Assembly: GCA_028703495.1 (NCBI GenBank)
Contig: JAQVMT010000003.1
Span: forward strand, 62,001-126,000
Source of the DNA: Clostridia bacterium
GTDB lineage: Bacteria > Bacillota > Clostridia > Christensenellales > CAG-314
DNA: 64,000 bases
Direction of reading: 5' to 3'
The notes beneath the pieces were generated by a model. That model was given only the letters and a program-made list of their open reading frames with translations, made no database searches and was not told the DNA's origin. Position numbers and translations under genes: made by a program. This document shows positions 1-8,643 of the stretch, one piece after another (the first letter of the stretch is position 1; each line of letters starts with the position of its first letter).

Positions 1-78
1 GTTTGTGAAACATTGAACATATCTTTAGGCGAATTTTTCTCTTCTTCGCTTTTTGATCCGAATACCGTAACAACATAA
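1..78 (+). CDS. XRE-family regulator, C-terminal fragment (gene starts outside the window)
   Basis: Frame 1 is open from the first base to a TAA at 76-78 and encodes about 25 residues. They contain the pattern C-E-T-L-N-I-S-L-G-E-F-F, which is how the last helix of many Clostridial XRE/Cro helix-turn-helix domains ends. A hairpin terminator follows at 100-134, consistent with a gene end. The DNA-binding part is not in the window, so family assignment rests on this short tail only. Confidence 0.5.
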   Translation, partial: VCETLNISLGEFFSSSLFDPNTVTT

Positions 79-99
79 TAAATAAGCTAATATTCACGC

Positions 100-134
100 A
101 GCCGAGTTCCGTTTTTGGGATTCGGCTCTTTTTT
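100..134 (+). terminator. Intrinsic terminator after the partial XRE gene
   Basis: AGCCGA (100-105) pairs with TCGGCT (122-127), with additional inner pairs, followed by a T-rich run CTTTTTTT. It lies directly downstream of the partial regulator gene and upstream of the recombinase gene set. Confidence 0.75.
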
Positions 135-203
135 TATACTTTTTTTCAATTTTGACTGTCCAAAACCACCTTGAAATCTCCGTATAGTGAAGGAGGTAGT
201 TTT

Positions 204-578
204 ATGACATCTGATGAAAAGAAAGAAATAATTAAATTAAGTAATCAAGGCTTGGGTTATACGAAAATTGCCGGAATATTAAACTTGCCGTGCAATACTG
301 TCAAAACTCATTTGCGTAGAGAAAAGGGAAAAGAACAGCATATCTGTTTGCATTGCGGAAAAACTATAAATACAACGGCGGCAAAGAAAATAAAAAAATT
401 CTGCTCTGACAAATGCAGAATGGCTTGGTGGAACGAACACAGAAACGAAGGTAATAAAAAAGCATTTTATACGGTTACCTGCAAGTATTGTGGTAAGGAA
501 TTCAGAGCATATTCTACAAGCAAACGGCTTTATTGTTCAAGGAGGTGTTATGCAGATGCGAGACGGAAAGATAACTGA
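204..578 (+). CDS. Sigma-region-4-like HTH protein with zinc-binding cysteine motifs
   Basis: The start is ATG 204, preceded by GAAGGAGG; an upstream in-frame start at 171 lacks a ribosome site. The roughly 124-residue product has an N-terminal helix-turn-helix (LSNQGLGYTKIAGILNLPCNTVKTHL), of the kind seen in sigma-70 region 4 and resolvase-type HTHs. Two CxxC-x(n)-CxxxC zinc knuckles follow (CLHCGK...CSDKC and CKYCGK...CSRRC). Proteins of this build are known immediately upstream of serine recombinase genes in Clostridial integrative elements, as here. The role is inferred to be DNA binding or regulation of the recombinase operon. Its 3' end overlaps the next gene by 29 bases, suggesting translational coupling. 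Confidence 0.7.
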   Translation: MTSDEKKEIIKLSNQGLGYTKIAGILNLPCNTVKTHLRREKGKEQHICLHCGKTINTTAAKKIKKFCSDKCRMAWWNEHRNEGNKKAFYTVTCKYCGKEFRAYSTSKRLYCSRRCYADARRKDN

Positions 579-741
579 GGGAAAAGAAGATTTGCTTTCT
601 TATAAATTGGCTATGAGTATGGCAGAGAATATGCTTAGTCAGGGAATTATTACGGCTGACGAATTCAACAAAATCGAGCAGAAATTCTGTGTAAAATATT
701 GTATCAATTTCTCATCAGTATTCCGCCATTTTGCTGGATAA
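550..741 (+). CDS. SHOCT-domain small protein
   Basis: ATG 550 has AGGAGG just upstream, inside the end of the preceding gene. The 63-residue product carries the short amphipathic SHOCT-type motif (SQGIITADEFNKIEQKF). Stand-alone SHOCT proteins of this size are commonly found between the sigma-like protein and the recombinases of Clostridial elements. The function is unknown; SHOCT domains are thought to mediate oligomerisation. The stop at 741 lies 46 bases before the first recombinase. Confidence 0.7.
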   Translation: MQMRDGKITEGKEDLLSYKLAMSMAENMLSQGIITADEFNKIEQKFCVKYCINFSSVFRHFAG

Positions 742-787
742 ATACTTCTTTTAGAGGTAATATAGCGATACAAAAAAGGAGGTTGCT

Positions 788-2089
788 ATGGCAAGAGATA
801 TTCAAATTGTAAAAACCACAAAGGACTATAATGTGGGGTTTAAAAATGTTTGTGCTTATGCGAGAGTATCCAGTGGCAAGGAAGCAATGCTTCATTCTCT
901 TTCTGCACAGGTAAGCTATTATCAAAACCTTATTAAAAAGAATAGGGAATGGAAATTTTGCGGTGTTTATGCTGATGAAGCCTTAACGGGAACGAAAGAA
1001 ACTCGTGAGAAGTTTCAACTAATGCTCCAAGAATGCAAAAACGGAAATATCGACCTAATAATAACAAAATCGATTTCTCGTTTTGCCAGGAACACTGTAA
1101 CGCTACTTGAAACGGTGCGAGAACTTAAAGATTTAGGTGTAGACATCTATTTCGAGGAACAAAACATTAACACAATGTCAACCGATGGGGAATTGATGCT
1201 GACTATACTCGCATCGTATGCGCAAGAGGAGAGTTTATCGGCAAGCGAGAATATGAAATGGAGGATAAAAAAATTATTTGAGCAGGGATTGATTCCTTCG
1301 GGACGATTGATTGGATATAAATATAAAGAGGGCGCTTTTGAGCTTATTCCGCACGAAGCAGAGATTGTAAAAAGGATTTATAAGATGTATCTTGGCGGTA
1401 TGGGGAAAACTAAAATAGCCAAACAGCTAAATAAAGAAGGGGTATTGACAAGAAACGGACGAACTTGGAGTCCTATGACCTTGCATTGGGTTTTAACAAA
1501 TTATACTTACACGGGAAATCTGCTGTTGCAACGAACATATACGGAAAACCATTTAACAAAAAAGACAAAGCAGAACAAAGGTGAATACCCGATGTACCAT
1601 GTCGAAAATACGCACGAAGCTATCGTTAGCGTGTATGATTTTGAGGCTGTGCAGAAGGAGATGGCAAAACGAGCAGAATTGGTTAAACAAACAGATTCCT
1701 CGCCCAGGAAATGTTATCCATTTACTGGAAAATTACGGTGTGCCGTCTGCGGTAATTATTGTATTCGCAGAACCACGGTTACAAGAAAGATGTGGATTTG
1801 TCACAATTACACTGTCTATGGTAAAGAAAAATGTGCATCAAAACAAATACCTGAGGAAACGCTCGAAAAAGTAACGATTGAGGTTATAGGCAGCTTGGAT
1901 AATTTGAGCGAAATTGATTATATTGATGTTGATAACGGCAATAAGCTGACATATGTGTTTCTGGACGGAAGAAAAGAAGAACGGATATGGAAAGACCGTT
2001 CACGCTCCGAATCCTGGACGGAAGAAAAAAGGCTTGCTTTCGGAGAAATGAGAAAAAGGAGGAATGCAGAATGCCGCAAGTTACAATAA
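788..2089 (+). CDS. Large serine recombinase 1
   Basis: Start ATG 788 follows AAAAAGGAGG. The 433-residue product has the resolvase catalytic domain at about 20-165, with the nucleophile context YARVS (Ser28) and the arginine motif SRFARN. A Recombinase domain follows at about 180-290 (PSGRLIGYKYK...IYKMYLGGMGKTKIAKQLN), then a zinc ribbon near 310-360 (CAVCGNYCIR...C). Such enzymes cut and exchange DNA through a covalent phosphoserine and integrate or excise mobile elements. Its end overlaps the next recombinase by 19 bases, so the two are translationally coupled and probably work together. All catalytic signatures are intact. It is shorter at the C-terminus than recombinase 2 and lacks that protein's long coiled coil. 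Confidence 0.9.
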   Translation: MARDIQIVKTTKDYNVGFKNVCAYARVSSGKEAMLHSLSAQVSYYQNLIKKNREWKFCGVYADEALTGTKETREKFQLMLQECKNGNIDLIITKSISRFARNTVTLLETVRELKDLGVDIYFEEQNINTMSTDGELMLTILASYAQEESLSASENMKWRIKKLFEQGLIPSGRLIGYKYKEGAFELIPHEAEIVKRIYKMYLGGMGKTKIAKQLNKEGVLTRNGRTWSPMTLHWVLTNYTYTGNLLLQRTYTENHLTKKTKQNKGEYPMYHVENTHEAIVSVYDFEAVQKEMAKRAELVKQTDSSPRKCYPFTGKLRCAVCGNYCIRRTTVTRKMWICHNYTVYGKEKCASKQIPEETLEKVTIEVIGSLDNLSEIDYIDVDNGNKLTYVFLDGRKEERIWKDRSRSESWTEEKRLAFGEMRKRRNAECRKLQ

Positions 2090-3657
2090 TACCAGCAACA
2101 AGGGATTTGCACACGGGCATAGCGAAGAACGGATTCTATAAGAAAAAGGTGGCTGGTTATGCCAGGGTATCAACCAATAACGAAGAGCAGTTGACTTCCT
2201 ATGAAGCTCAGGTTGATTATTATACGAAATATATTCAAAGCCGAGCCGATTGGCAATTCGTTAAGGTATATACAGACGAAGGGATATCTGCAACCAATAC
2301 AAAACACCGTGATGGCTTCAACGAAATGATAAGCGCCGCTCTTGAAGGGAAAATTGATTTGATTGTCACAAAGTCGGTAAGCCGTTTTGCAAGAAACACT
2401 GTCGATAGTTTAACAACTGTGCGGAAACTGAAAGATAAGGGGGTTGAGGTTTATTTTGAAAAGGAAAACATCTACACTCTTGACAGCAAGGGCGAATTGC
2501 TGATTACAATTATGAGTTCGCTTGCACAGGAAGAAAGCCGCAGTATTTCCGAAAATGTAACATGGGGTAAAAGAAAAGCTTTTGCAGACGGTAAAGTATA
2601 CCTTCCGTATAAAAACTTCCTTGGGTACAGAAAAGGCGAAGACGGATTGCCTGAAATAGTACCGGAGGAAGCGGAAGTTATACGGCTGATTTACAGATTG
2701 TTTTTCGAGGGGAAAACCACTTATTTGATAGCGGAAGAATTAACTTCCCGTGGTGTACCAACACCTACGAAGAGGCAGTCCGAGTGGCAGAGCAGTACAG
2801 TGGAGAGTATTCTTTCCAATGAAAAATATAAAGGTTCGGCTCTTCTGCAAAAGAAATTCACAACAAGTTTTTTGGAAAAGAAAATGAAGGTGAACGAGGG
2901 TGAAGTTCCTCAATACTACATAGAAAACAGTCACCCTGCAATCATAACACCCGGCGAATACGAGATGGCAAGGGCAGAGTTGCAACGCAGAAAAGGGATA
3001 GGGCATAAGTATAGCGGAAAAAACATTTTTGCTTCCAAAATCGTATGCGGTGATTGCGGAAGCTATTATGGTCCGAAAGCGTGGCATTCAAATAGTATAT
3101 ATTATAAAATTATCTATCGCTGCAATTCCAAATATAAAACCGATAAACACAAATGTGGGACTCCCACTTTGACGGAAGATACGATTAAAGACGCATTTAT
3201 CGAAGCAATAAATAAATTGCTTATTGGCAAAACACAATTAATTGATGATTGTCGAATTATGCAGACAATGCTGTCGGACACATCGGAACAAGAGATAAAA
3301 TTGGGCGAGAAGAATGATGAACTTGACATTGTTCGAGGATTGCTTGCAAAATGCATTGAAAGCAATTCAAAGGATGAACAGGACCAAGAAGCATTTTGGC
3401 AGAAATACAATTGCTTGGAGGAGCGCTATAACACTATAAAAGTAAAAATCGAAAAGTTGTATGACGAAATTAAAATTAGAAGACAAAAGGCAGAAAACAT
3501 TGGAGCTTTTATGTTTGAGCTAAACGAGCGTGATGGAATAATTGATACTTTTGACGAGCGGCTTTGGTTTGTTACAGTCGACCGAGTGGTTGTAAACAAG
3601 GGAAAAGGACTGGTATTTGAATTCAAAAATGGTATAAAAATAGAAGTCGCACTATGA
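2071..3657 (+). CDS. Large serine recombinase 2
   Basis: The best start is ATG 2071, preceded by AAAAAGGAGG; the frame is open further upstream but without a ribosome site. The roughly 528-residue protein has the resolvase domain (YARVST, catalytic Ser34; SRFARN), the Recombinase domain (about 180-290), a zinc ribbon (CGDCGSYYG...C...C), a coiled-coil segment (about 390-470) and a C-terminal tail. This is the full architecture of phage and ICE-type large serine integrases. It forms an overlapping pair with recombinase 1. The next gene on the right is convergent, so this ends the + strand set. Confidence 0.92.
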   Translation: MPQVTIIPATRDLHTGIAKNGFYKKKVAGYARVSTNNEEQLTSYEAQVDYYTKYIQSRADWQFVKVYTDEGISATNTKHRDGFNEMISAALEGKIDLIVTKSVSRFARNTVDSLTTVRKLKDKGVEVYFEKENIYTLDSKGELLITIMSSLAQEESRSISENVTWGKRKAFADGKVYLPYKNFLGYRKGEDGLPEIVPEEAEVIRLIYRLFFEGKTTYLIAEELTSRGVPTPTKRQSEWQSSTVESILSNEKYKGSALLQKKFTTSFLEKKMKVNEGEVPQYYIENSHPAIITPGEYEMARAELQRRKGIGHKYSGKNIFASKIVCGDCGSYYGPKAWHSNSIYYKIIYRCNSKYKTDKHKCGTPTLTEDTIKDAFIEAINKLLIGKTQLIDDCRIMQTMLSDTSEQEIKLGEKNDELDIVRGLLAKCIESNSKDEQDQEAFWQKYNCLEERYNTIKVKIEKLYDEIKIRRQKAENIGAFMFELNERDGIIDTFDERLWFVTVDRVVVNKGKGLVFEFKNGIKIEVAL

Positions 3658-3707
3658 AAAGAGGTTAATACTTTAATGCAGTACAAACCTCAGTGCATAG
3701 AGCAGAG

Positions 3708-3731
3708 AGCCTCGCTTACCACGGGGCTTTA
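3708..3731. terminator. Possible hairpin between convergent genes
   Basis: AGCCTCG (3708-3714) can pair with CGGGGCT (3722-3728), followed by a short T run on the + strand. It sits between the convergent recombinase 2 and ParB-like genes. The T tract is only three bases, so this is a weak call. Confidence 0.35.
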
Positions 3732-4616
3732 TTCAATTTCCGAGTCAATATTCTCACCGATATTTAAAGAATCGTCACTTACGTCATCGTCTTCGTCATC
3801 AAGAGCAGAGAATAATGAATTGTCTTTTGCGTATAGCTTGTTGATTGTAAGTCGACTTGCTAAATTTTTCTTTTTACCGTTGTATTCCAAAATCATTGCT
3901 TCGGCAAAACCCATATAACCAGAACGGCGGTCTTTAGCATTGCGAGTCAGTTGTTTTATTGATATTGCACCGAGTTTTTCTTTAAAAATGTCATCATTGA
4001 GTAGGTCTTTATATACAACGATTATTTTCGCTATTGCTTTCATCATGTTGGCAGAGAATGAATTTACATCACCTTCCCACGTCCCGACAGTAAGCCGTAA
4101 AACGTGGCTGAGAACATGGTAACCATACCTATTATAGATAGATTCGATTGTGGATACAGCACAAATAATACAAGGTCCGGTTGTTGAGCCTATGGAAAGA
4201 CCATATGATTCCACCAAATCCCGTATGACAAGTTGGTCATCGTTTCCTGCCTCTAAATTAGCCATAAAAATTTCATACGGCTGAAGCGGTTTTACATATT
4301 TCATTTGGTTTGCAAAAATGTCTGCTTCGTGTTCATAGCAGAGGTCGTCATAAATCATACACCAGACGGGGGTGTCTCTTGAACCTGAAACGAGAGCCAC
4401 AATTTCAATAGTATGCTGTCCGTTAAATACATAGTTTATGCCGTTGCGTCTGCTTACTTTTACCGGATTTATTTGATATAAGTCAAAGTGTGTAGCCGCT
4501 CGTGTTATATGCGATTGCGACAAATTCCGTTGATACTCTTGGTTAGATACAAGATTTTTTATGGGTATCTGTTCAAAATGTACATTTGGGACAAATTGAT
4601 TGATTGCGTTTTCCAT
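3729..4616 (-). CDS. ParB-N-like protein (DUF6551-like)
   Basis: The product is 295 residues. ATG 4614-4616 overlaps the stop of the upstream gene (TAATG) and is preceded by GGAGGAGG. The N-terminal third resembles the ParB/sulfiredoxin fold (IPIKNLVSNQEYQRNL, then a ...NGQHT motif where ParB has DGxHR). The rest is helical and ends in an acidic tail rich in D and E. Such proteins are found on mobile elements and plasmids beside ParB-like proteins. A role in partition, transcription or element maintenance is inferred. It is the last gene of the - strand operon. Confidence 0.6.
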   Translation of the reverse strand: MENAINQFVPNVHFEQIPIKNLVSNQEYQRNLSQSHITRAATHFDLYQINPVKVSRRNGINYVFNGQHTIEIVALVSGSRDTPVWCMIYDDLCYEHEADIFANQMKYVKPLQPYEIFMANLEAGNDDQLVIRDLVESYGLSIGSTTGPCIICAVSTIESIYNRYGYHVLSHVLRLTVGTWEGDVNSFSANMMKAIAKIIVVYKDLLNDDIFKEKLGAISIKQLTRNAKDRRSGYMGFAEAMILEYNGKKKNLASRLTINKLYAKDNSLFSALDDEDDDVSDDSLNIGENIDSEIE

Positions 4617-5575
4617 TAATAATCCTCCTCCGATAGGATACTGTTTAGTTCAGAGATGTTATTTTGAAGGTCATTCAATACTTGTTCGAGTTTTGTTTTT
4701 GCCTTAATAGAAGGCTCTGAAGTATTAAGACTATTAACGGTCCGTTTTATAGACGAAATCCAAGACGGAATGGTTAGAGTTAGCTCAGTTAACGGAGCAT
4801 CGGGGTCAAATTTTGGCATATCCTTTACAGAAGGACGCATCATAGCTTCACTTTGTTGCTTTTCGACCGCATTCAGTATTACATTTCGGCTGTTGCAATA
4901 CTGAACAAAAGGTTTTTTTGTTATTTCCATTCGGTTATTAACTTTTTTTAACTCAGCAGTGCTGAGTTTGGCAAGTTCTGTTATATTCTTATGCGATATC
5001 TTATATCTCCCGGAAAGAATTTTAGTAACCATTTCAGGCAGTTTTTGTCCGATTGTTTCCAATGCCCTGGTGTAAATAGCATATTTTTGAACCGTTGCGT
5101 GTGTAACATTATTTTCATCTGCTATTTTATGCGCCGTTTTTGTTTTGGTTGGGACTTCTATTTCTTCGTCAGGAATATAGTCTTCTCCTTCTTTTGAGTA
5201 GAATTGATTAATGCCAAATGGATTTTTGTTTTGGTTGGCGGTTTTCTCGGATTCGTATTGCATACCAATCAGAAATTTTCTTGTTTCTTCGGTAATATTT
5301 CTCCGACCAAGTTGATTTTTGCATATCCAGGCTATTACAGCGGCGCGACAATCAAAAGACAACTCCCGAACCTGAAATGGTATTTGATGCCTATTGCAGA
5401 TTTCATAACGATTATGACCGTCTATGATATAGCCGTTCCAAGTAATAATAGGGTCGCGACAGCCATCGGCAAGTAAGTTTTCTTCCAATTGCAAGTATTC
5501 CTTACGGCGAAGTGGTCTAATAAGATTTTTAAACTCATTATCGATTTTTAGCAGTATTTTAGGCATATTATCCAT
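4616..5575 (-). CDS. ParB-like nuclease-domain protein
   Basis: 319 residues, ATG 5573-5575 with GGAGC upstream. Residues 20-110 form a ParB-N-type domain with the diagnostic IIDGHNRYEICN motif, and a helix-turn-helix-like segment follows (about 145-165, HKIADENNVTHATVQKY). The C-terminus is predicted helical or coiled (TKLEQVLNDLQNNISEL). ParB-family proteins use CTP and bind DNA; on mobile elements they serve partition or gene regulation. It lies in an operon with a recombinase and a second ParB-like gene, so a role in element maintenance or recombination control is likely. Confidence 0.75.
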   Translation of the reverse strand: MDNMPKILLKIDNEFKNLIRPLRRKEYLQLEENLLADGCRDPIITWNGYIIDGHNRYEICNRHQIPFQVRELSFDCRAAVIAWICKNQLGRRNITEETRKFLIGMQYESEKTANQNKNPFGINQFYSKEGEDYIPDEEIEVPTKTKTAHKIADENNVTHATVQKYAIYTRALETIGQKLPEMVTKILSGRYKISHKNITELAKLSTAELKKVNNRMEITKKPFVQYCNSRNVILNAVEKQQSEAMMRPSVKDMPKFDPDAPLTELTLTIPSWISSIKRTVNSLNTSEPSIKAKTKLEQVLNDLQNNISELNSILSEEDY

Positions 5576-5585
5576 AGTGAAGCTC

Positions 5586-5963
5586 CTATAATTCTATTAT
5601 CTTTATTGATTTAAGGGAGAAAACGGCTATTTTTTCTGTAGGGATAACCTTACCCGTGAGTTTATATGTGCAGTTATGGTCGATACAGTCGGTGATTTCG
5701 CATAGTTTTGTAATAAACGAACCGCTGTAAATTTCATAAGAGTCGTCAGGAGAAATGTTTTTTATATCTACCCGATGAGCTTGCAAAAGCGGAGTATCTG
5801 TTTCGACAACCCTTAATGCAAGCATTTGAGTTTTAGGGTTAACAAGGAGTTGAATATACTTTGGATCTCCTAAGTAGTGCAGTGTAGATTTATAAATGCG
5901 TATACGCATTTTCTTTAAGTCGATTGAGATATTTGTTACGATGTTATCTTCCGGTTTTTTCAT
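5586..5963 (-). CDS. Small protein with the recombinase-associated domain (copy 3)
   Basis: 125 residues; ATG 5961-5963 overlaps the TGA of the preceding gene (ATGA) and follows AGGAGATG. I know no named family. By eye its core (YIQLLVNPKTQMLALR...TYKLTGKVI...) matches the region of the upstream 257-residue protein (FAQILVNRSHKILALL...YRYKLLGKLI) and the C-terminal domain of recombinase 3 (YIELLINPLRRMFAIR...CKYRIIGTLF). It is therefore a stand-alone, shortened copy of one domain. The function is unknown; context suggests a partner of the recombinase. Confidence 0.6.
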   Translation of the reverse strand: MKKPEDNIVTNISIDLKKMRIRIYKSTLHYLGDPKYIQLLVNPKTQMLALRVVETDTPLLQAHRVDIKNISPDDSYEIYSGSFITKLCEITDCIDHNCTYKLTGKVIPTEKIAVFSLKSIKIIEL

Positions 5964-6733
5964 TGTTCATCTCCTGTACACGCAACAGCCGACAATTTCG
6001 ATTCCGGCTCTGTCGCAGTGTCGTGATTGTTCTCCGTTTGAGTTATGTCTTTTATGGAATATATCGCATACCCATCGAAAATATTGATTTGCATTGACTG
6101 CTTATGTTCGTTAAAGGGCAGTCCAAATTGATTCTGCCACTCTGCTGGAAATACAGGAGTTCTTGAAATCTTCGGTTTTTCGCCATCCACAAATGATTTT
6201 TGATATACTTCGGTGGCATTCAAGTCAAAAGCTATCATGTATTTGCCTTTTGAATGAATCAATTTACCGAGGAGCTTATACCTGTATTTGGGATTCCAGT
6301 CCATCAAAGAAAAAATCTTTGCGAAAAAAAGTTTGCAAGTGATAGGACGTGGTTTCTTTTTACCATTTGCTGTATTGCACCACATAAATGAATCCCGTGC
6401 GTTTTCTTCACAAGGGAGGAGAGCAAGTATTTTGTGACTTCGATTAACCAGGATCTGAGCGAAGTCAGATTTTTGAAATTTTGACAAACACGCTGCATTG
6501 ACATAAAACTTGCAGTCATTGAATGTTACGGACGGCTCTCGTAAATGAGCAAAGAATTCTTTTCTTACGACTTGAAAGTCATTAATATCAAATTCATCGT
6601 TCATATCCAGCATTTCATCGCCTTTAGATATAGTTGGAGCCATACTGTCCACTTCAATATTCAGTGTTGGCTCGAATTGTTGATTTGCAGAATCGTCTGC
6701 GATTTTTATAGCCGTCTTGTTTTCAAATTCCAT
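5960..6733 (-). CDS. Stand-alone recombinase-associated domain protein (copy 2)
   Basis: 257 residues; ATG 6731-6733 overlaps the stop of the recombinase gene (TAATG) with AAGGAG upstream. Residues about 50-190 match the C-terminal domain of recombinase 3 closely (V-R-K/S-E-FF, S-V-T-F / A-I-S-F, SLMDWNP, YR/YK-LLGKLI / RIIGTLF, then F-D-x-N). The C-terminal PAEWQNQFGLPFNEH also parallels PEEWTTSFGKEYYLHE in the recombinase. No catalytic motif is visible. The gene probably arose by duplication of the recombinase tail. Function unknown. Confidence 0.65.
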   Translation of the reverse strand: MEFENKTAIKIADDSANQQFEPTLNIEVDSMAPTISKGDEMLDMNDEFDINDFQVVRKEFFAHLREPSVTFNDCKFYVNAACLSKFQKSDFAQILVNRSHKILALLPCEENARDSFMWCNTANGKKKPRPITCKLFFAKIFSLMDWNPKYRYKLLGKLIHSKGKYMIAFDLNATEVYQKSFVDGEKPKISRTPVFPAEWQNQFGLPFNEHKQSMQINIFDGYAIYSIKDITQTENNHDTATEPESKLSAVACTGDEQ

Positions 6734-8628
6734 TATTCATTTACTCCTTGTGTAATACCTTTTAATTCGGTTTGTATGTAATCTTTTAGTTTGTCAAAAC
6801 TTGTAATTTGTAGTTTTTTATCCGTTTCGAAGAATTGACCTTCTACTCGCAATCTCCAGTCGGACTCGCTTTGCGTACTTAATGTCATAAGCGTTTGTTC
6901 ATGGAGGTAGTATTCTTTTCCAAAGCTCGTTGTCCATTCTTCCGGGATTGCGCGTATTCGTTTGCCAGAGGGGGTGAGGGGTTGAAGAGTTGCGCCACCA
7001 CCTGAGTTATCTTGTTTCGGTATAACATACGATTTGAAAAACGCTTCAGAGTTCTGGCTGTCAAAAAGGTATACAATCTCACTTTTGTTTTCAAAAAGTG
7101 TTCCGATAATTCGGTACTTACAGTCTGGGTTCCAATCCATTAGGGAGTAGATAATATCTATGAAAGCTGCCGCTGATATTTCCTTTGGTTGATATTCGCC
7201 GTTTTCCAACTTGGAGCAATAGATGCCTTGTCGATTGTCTTTGCTTGTGGAACGTATGGCAAACATCCTTCGTAAAGGGTTTATCAGTAATTCAATATAA
7301 TTTTTCTCCTTGAATTTTTTTACGCAAACACTGCTTAATTTTATCTTCTTATTGCTGAATGAGATTGCTGGGTTACGTTTTGAATCAAAGAACTCTGAGC
7401 GTGTGATTTCAAAGCCACGCATATCAAAATCGCCTTCGTTAACCTCAATTTGAATATCTTTTGTTTCGTCTGATTGTTGTGTTTGACCGTCATTAACGAT
7501 AGAGCATACACTTTGCGCTGCTTGATAATAATCGGGTTCTTTGAAGCCTGCCCAACGTGGGTTGACAGTAACAAAACCTTTTAGAATCCCGCTGTCAATT
7601 ACTTTTAATGATGGTAAATATGATTTATTGCCGTATTTGGCATTATCGAGCATTCTTTGCACTGCAATAAAATCATCTCGTGAGATTATTGCTTCGTGAT
7701 GATTTTTGTAATGGCTTTGTGGTCTGTCGCCATTGTTTCTGCGTGAAAGGTGAGTGTGATAGTTTGGAGTAAAGGTTTTTCGGGTTACGACATCACCGCA
7801 GTGCCGCTCATTTCGGAGAATCTGTATAATACCTCCTGGTGTCCATTTTATGTTTCCAAGATAGGAACGTCGGCCAAGAGAGATGAGTGCATCTGCTATC
7901 TGCTGAGTGGAATAACCATAGAGATACATATAGAAGGCAAGTTTCACTGTCGGGGCTTCATCTTGGTTAATAATTAAATTTCCGTCGGTATCGTGAGAAT
8001 ATCCTAACAATTTAGGAGTGAGCGGGATACCGTTGTCTAAACGCATACGAAGCGAAGTTTCCATACTACGGCTTCGAGTGTGTGATTCTTCTTCTGCCAT
8101 TGTTGCTTGAAAAGAAAGGGCCATTTGCGAATCATCATTCAGCGAAAAAATACACTCAGATTCGAAAAAAACTCCGACGGGTGGCTTTAACTCTGCTAAA
8201 TCACGAACCATGCCTATGCAAATTAATACGTTACGGGCAAAACGGGATACGCTTTTGGTAATTATTAAATCTATTTTGCTTGCTTTACAGTCAGCTATCA
8301 TTTGATTAAATTCATTACGGTGGGCGAGAGATGTACCACTTATGCCTTCGTCCGCATATATTTTGACAAGAGTCCAGTTTGGATGGCGGACTACAAAGTC
8401 TTCATAATACTTTTTTTGTAATTCAAAAGAAGTGGTTTGCCTGACATCATCGGTAGACACACGCACATATATGGCAACCCTTTGATTTACGTCGTCATCA
8501 TAATAGTCCGCTTGTTTTTTTGAAGCTGGAGTATACTCGTAGTTTTCAGGATCGATTTCCACCCGCATTCTTCTACGAGTTTTTTCTTTTTCTTTTTGTT
8601 TAATTTCTCGTTTTTCGGTATCTATCAT
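6733..8628 (-). CDS. Serine recombinase 3 with an extra C-terminal domain replacing the zinc ribbon
   Basis: 631 residues, start ATG 8626-8628 with GAGGC upstream. After a lysine-rich N-tail come a resolvase domain (VAIYVRVST, catalytic Ser58; SRFARN present) and a Recombinase domain (about 205-310, LLGYSHDTDGN...GYSTQQIADAL). The zinc ribbon and coiled coil of typical large serine integrases are missing. In their place are a linker (GFVTVNPRWAGFKEPDY) and the roughly 170-residue domain that also occurs alone in the next two genes. I recall this architecture in other Clostridial recombinases, so it is a recurrent, poorly characterised class. The gene lies 15 bases after a degenerate paralogue, which suggests a heteromeric pair. 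Confidence 0.85.
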   Translation of the reverse strand: MIDTEKREIKQKEKEKTRRRMRVEIDPENYEYTPASKKQADYYDDDVNQRVAIYVRVSTDDVRQTTSFELQKKYYEDFVVRHPNWTLVKIYADEGISGTSLAHRNEFNQMIADCKASKIDLIITKSVSRFARNVLICIGMVRDLAELKPPVGVFFESECIFSLNDDSQMALSFQATMAEEESHTRSRSMETSLRMRLDNGIPLTPKLLGYSHDTDGNLIINQDEAPTVKLAFYMYLYGYSTQQIADALISLGRRSYLGNIKWTPGGIIQILRNERHCGDVVTRKTFTPNYHTHLSRRNNGDRPQSHYKNHHEAIISRDDFIAVQRMLDNAKYGNKSYLPSLKVIDSGILKGFVTVNPRWAGFKEPDYYQAAQSVCSIVNDGQTQQSDETKDIQIEVNEGDFDMRGFEITRSEFFDSKRNPAISFSNKKIKLSSVCVKKFKEKNYIELLINPLRRMFAIRSTSKDNRQGIYCSKLENGEYQPKEISAAAFIDIIYSLMDWNPDCKYRIIGTLFENKSEIVYLFDSQNSEAFFKSYVIPKQDNSGGGATLQPLTPSGKRIRAIPEEWTTSFGKEYYLHEQTLMTLSTQSESDWRLRVEGQFFETDKKLQITSFDKLKDYIQTELKGITQGVNE

Positions 8629-8643
8629 CGCATAAGCCTCTTG

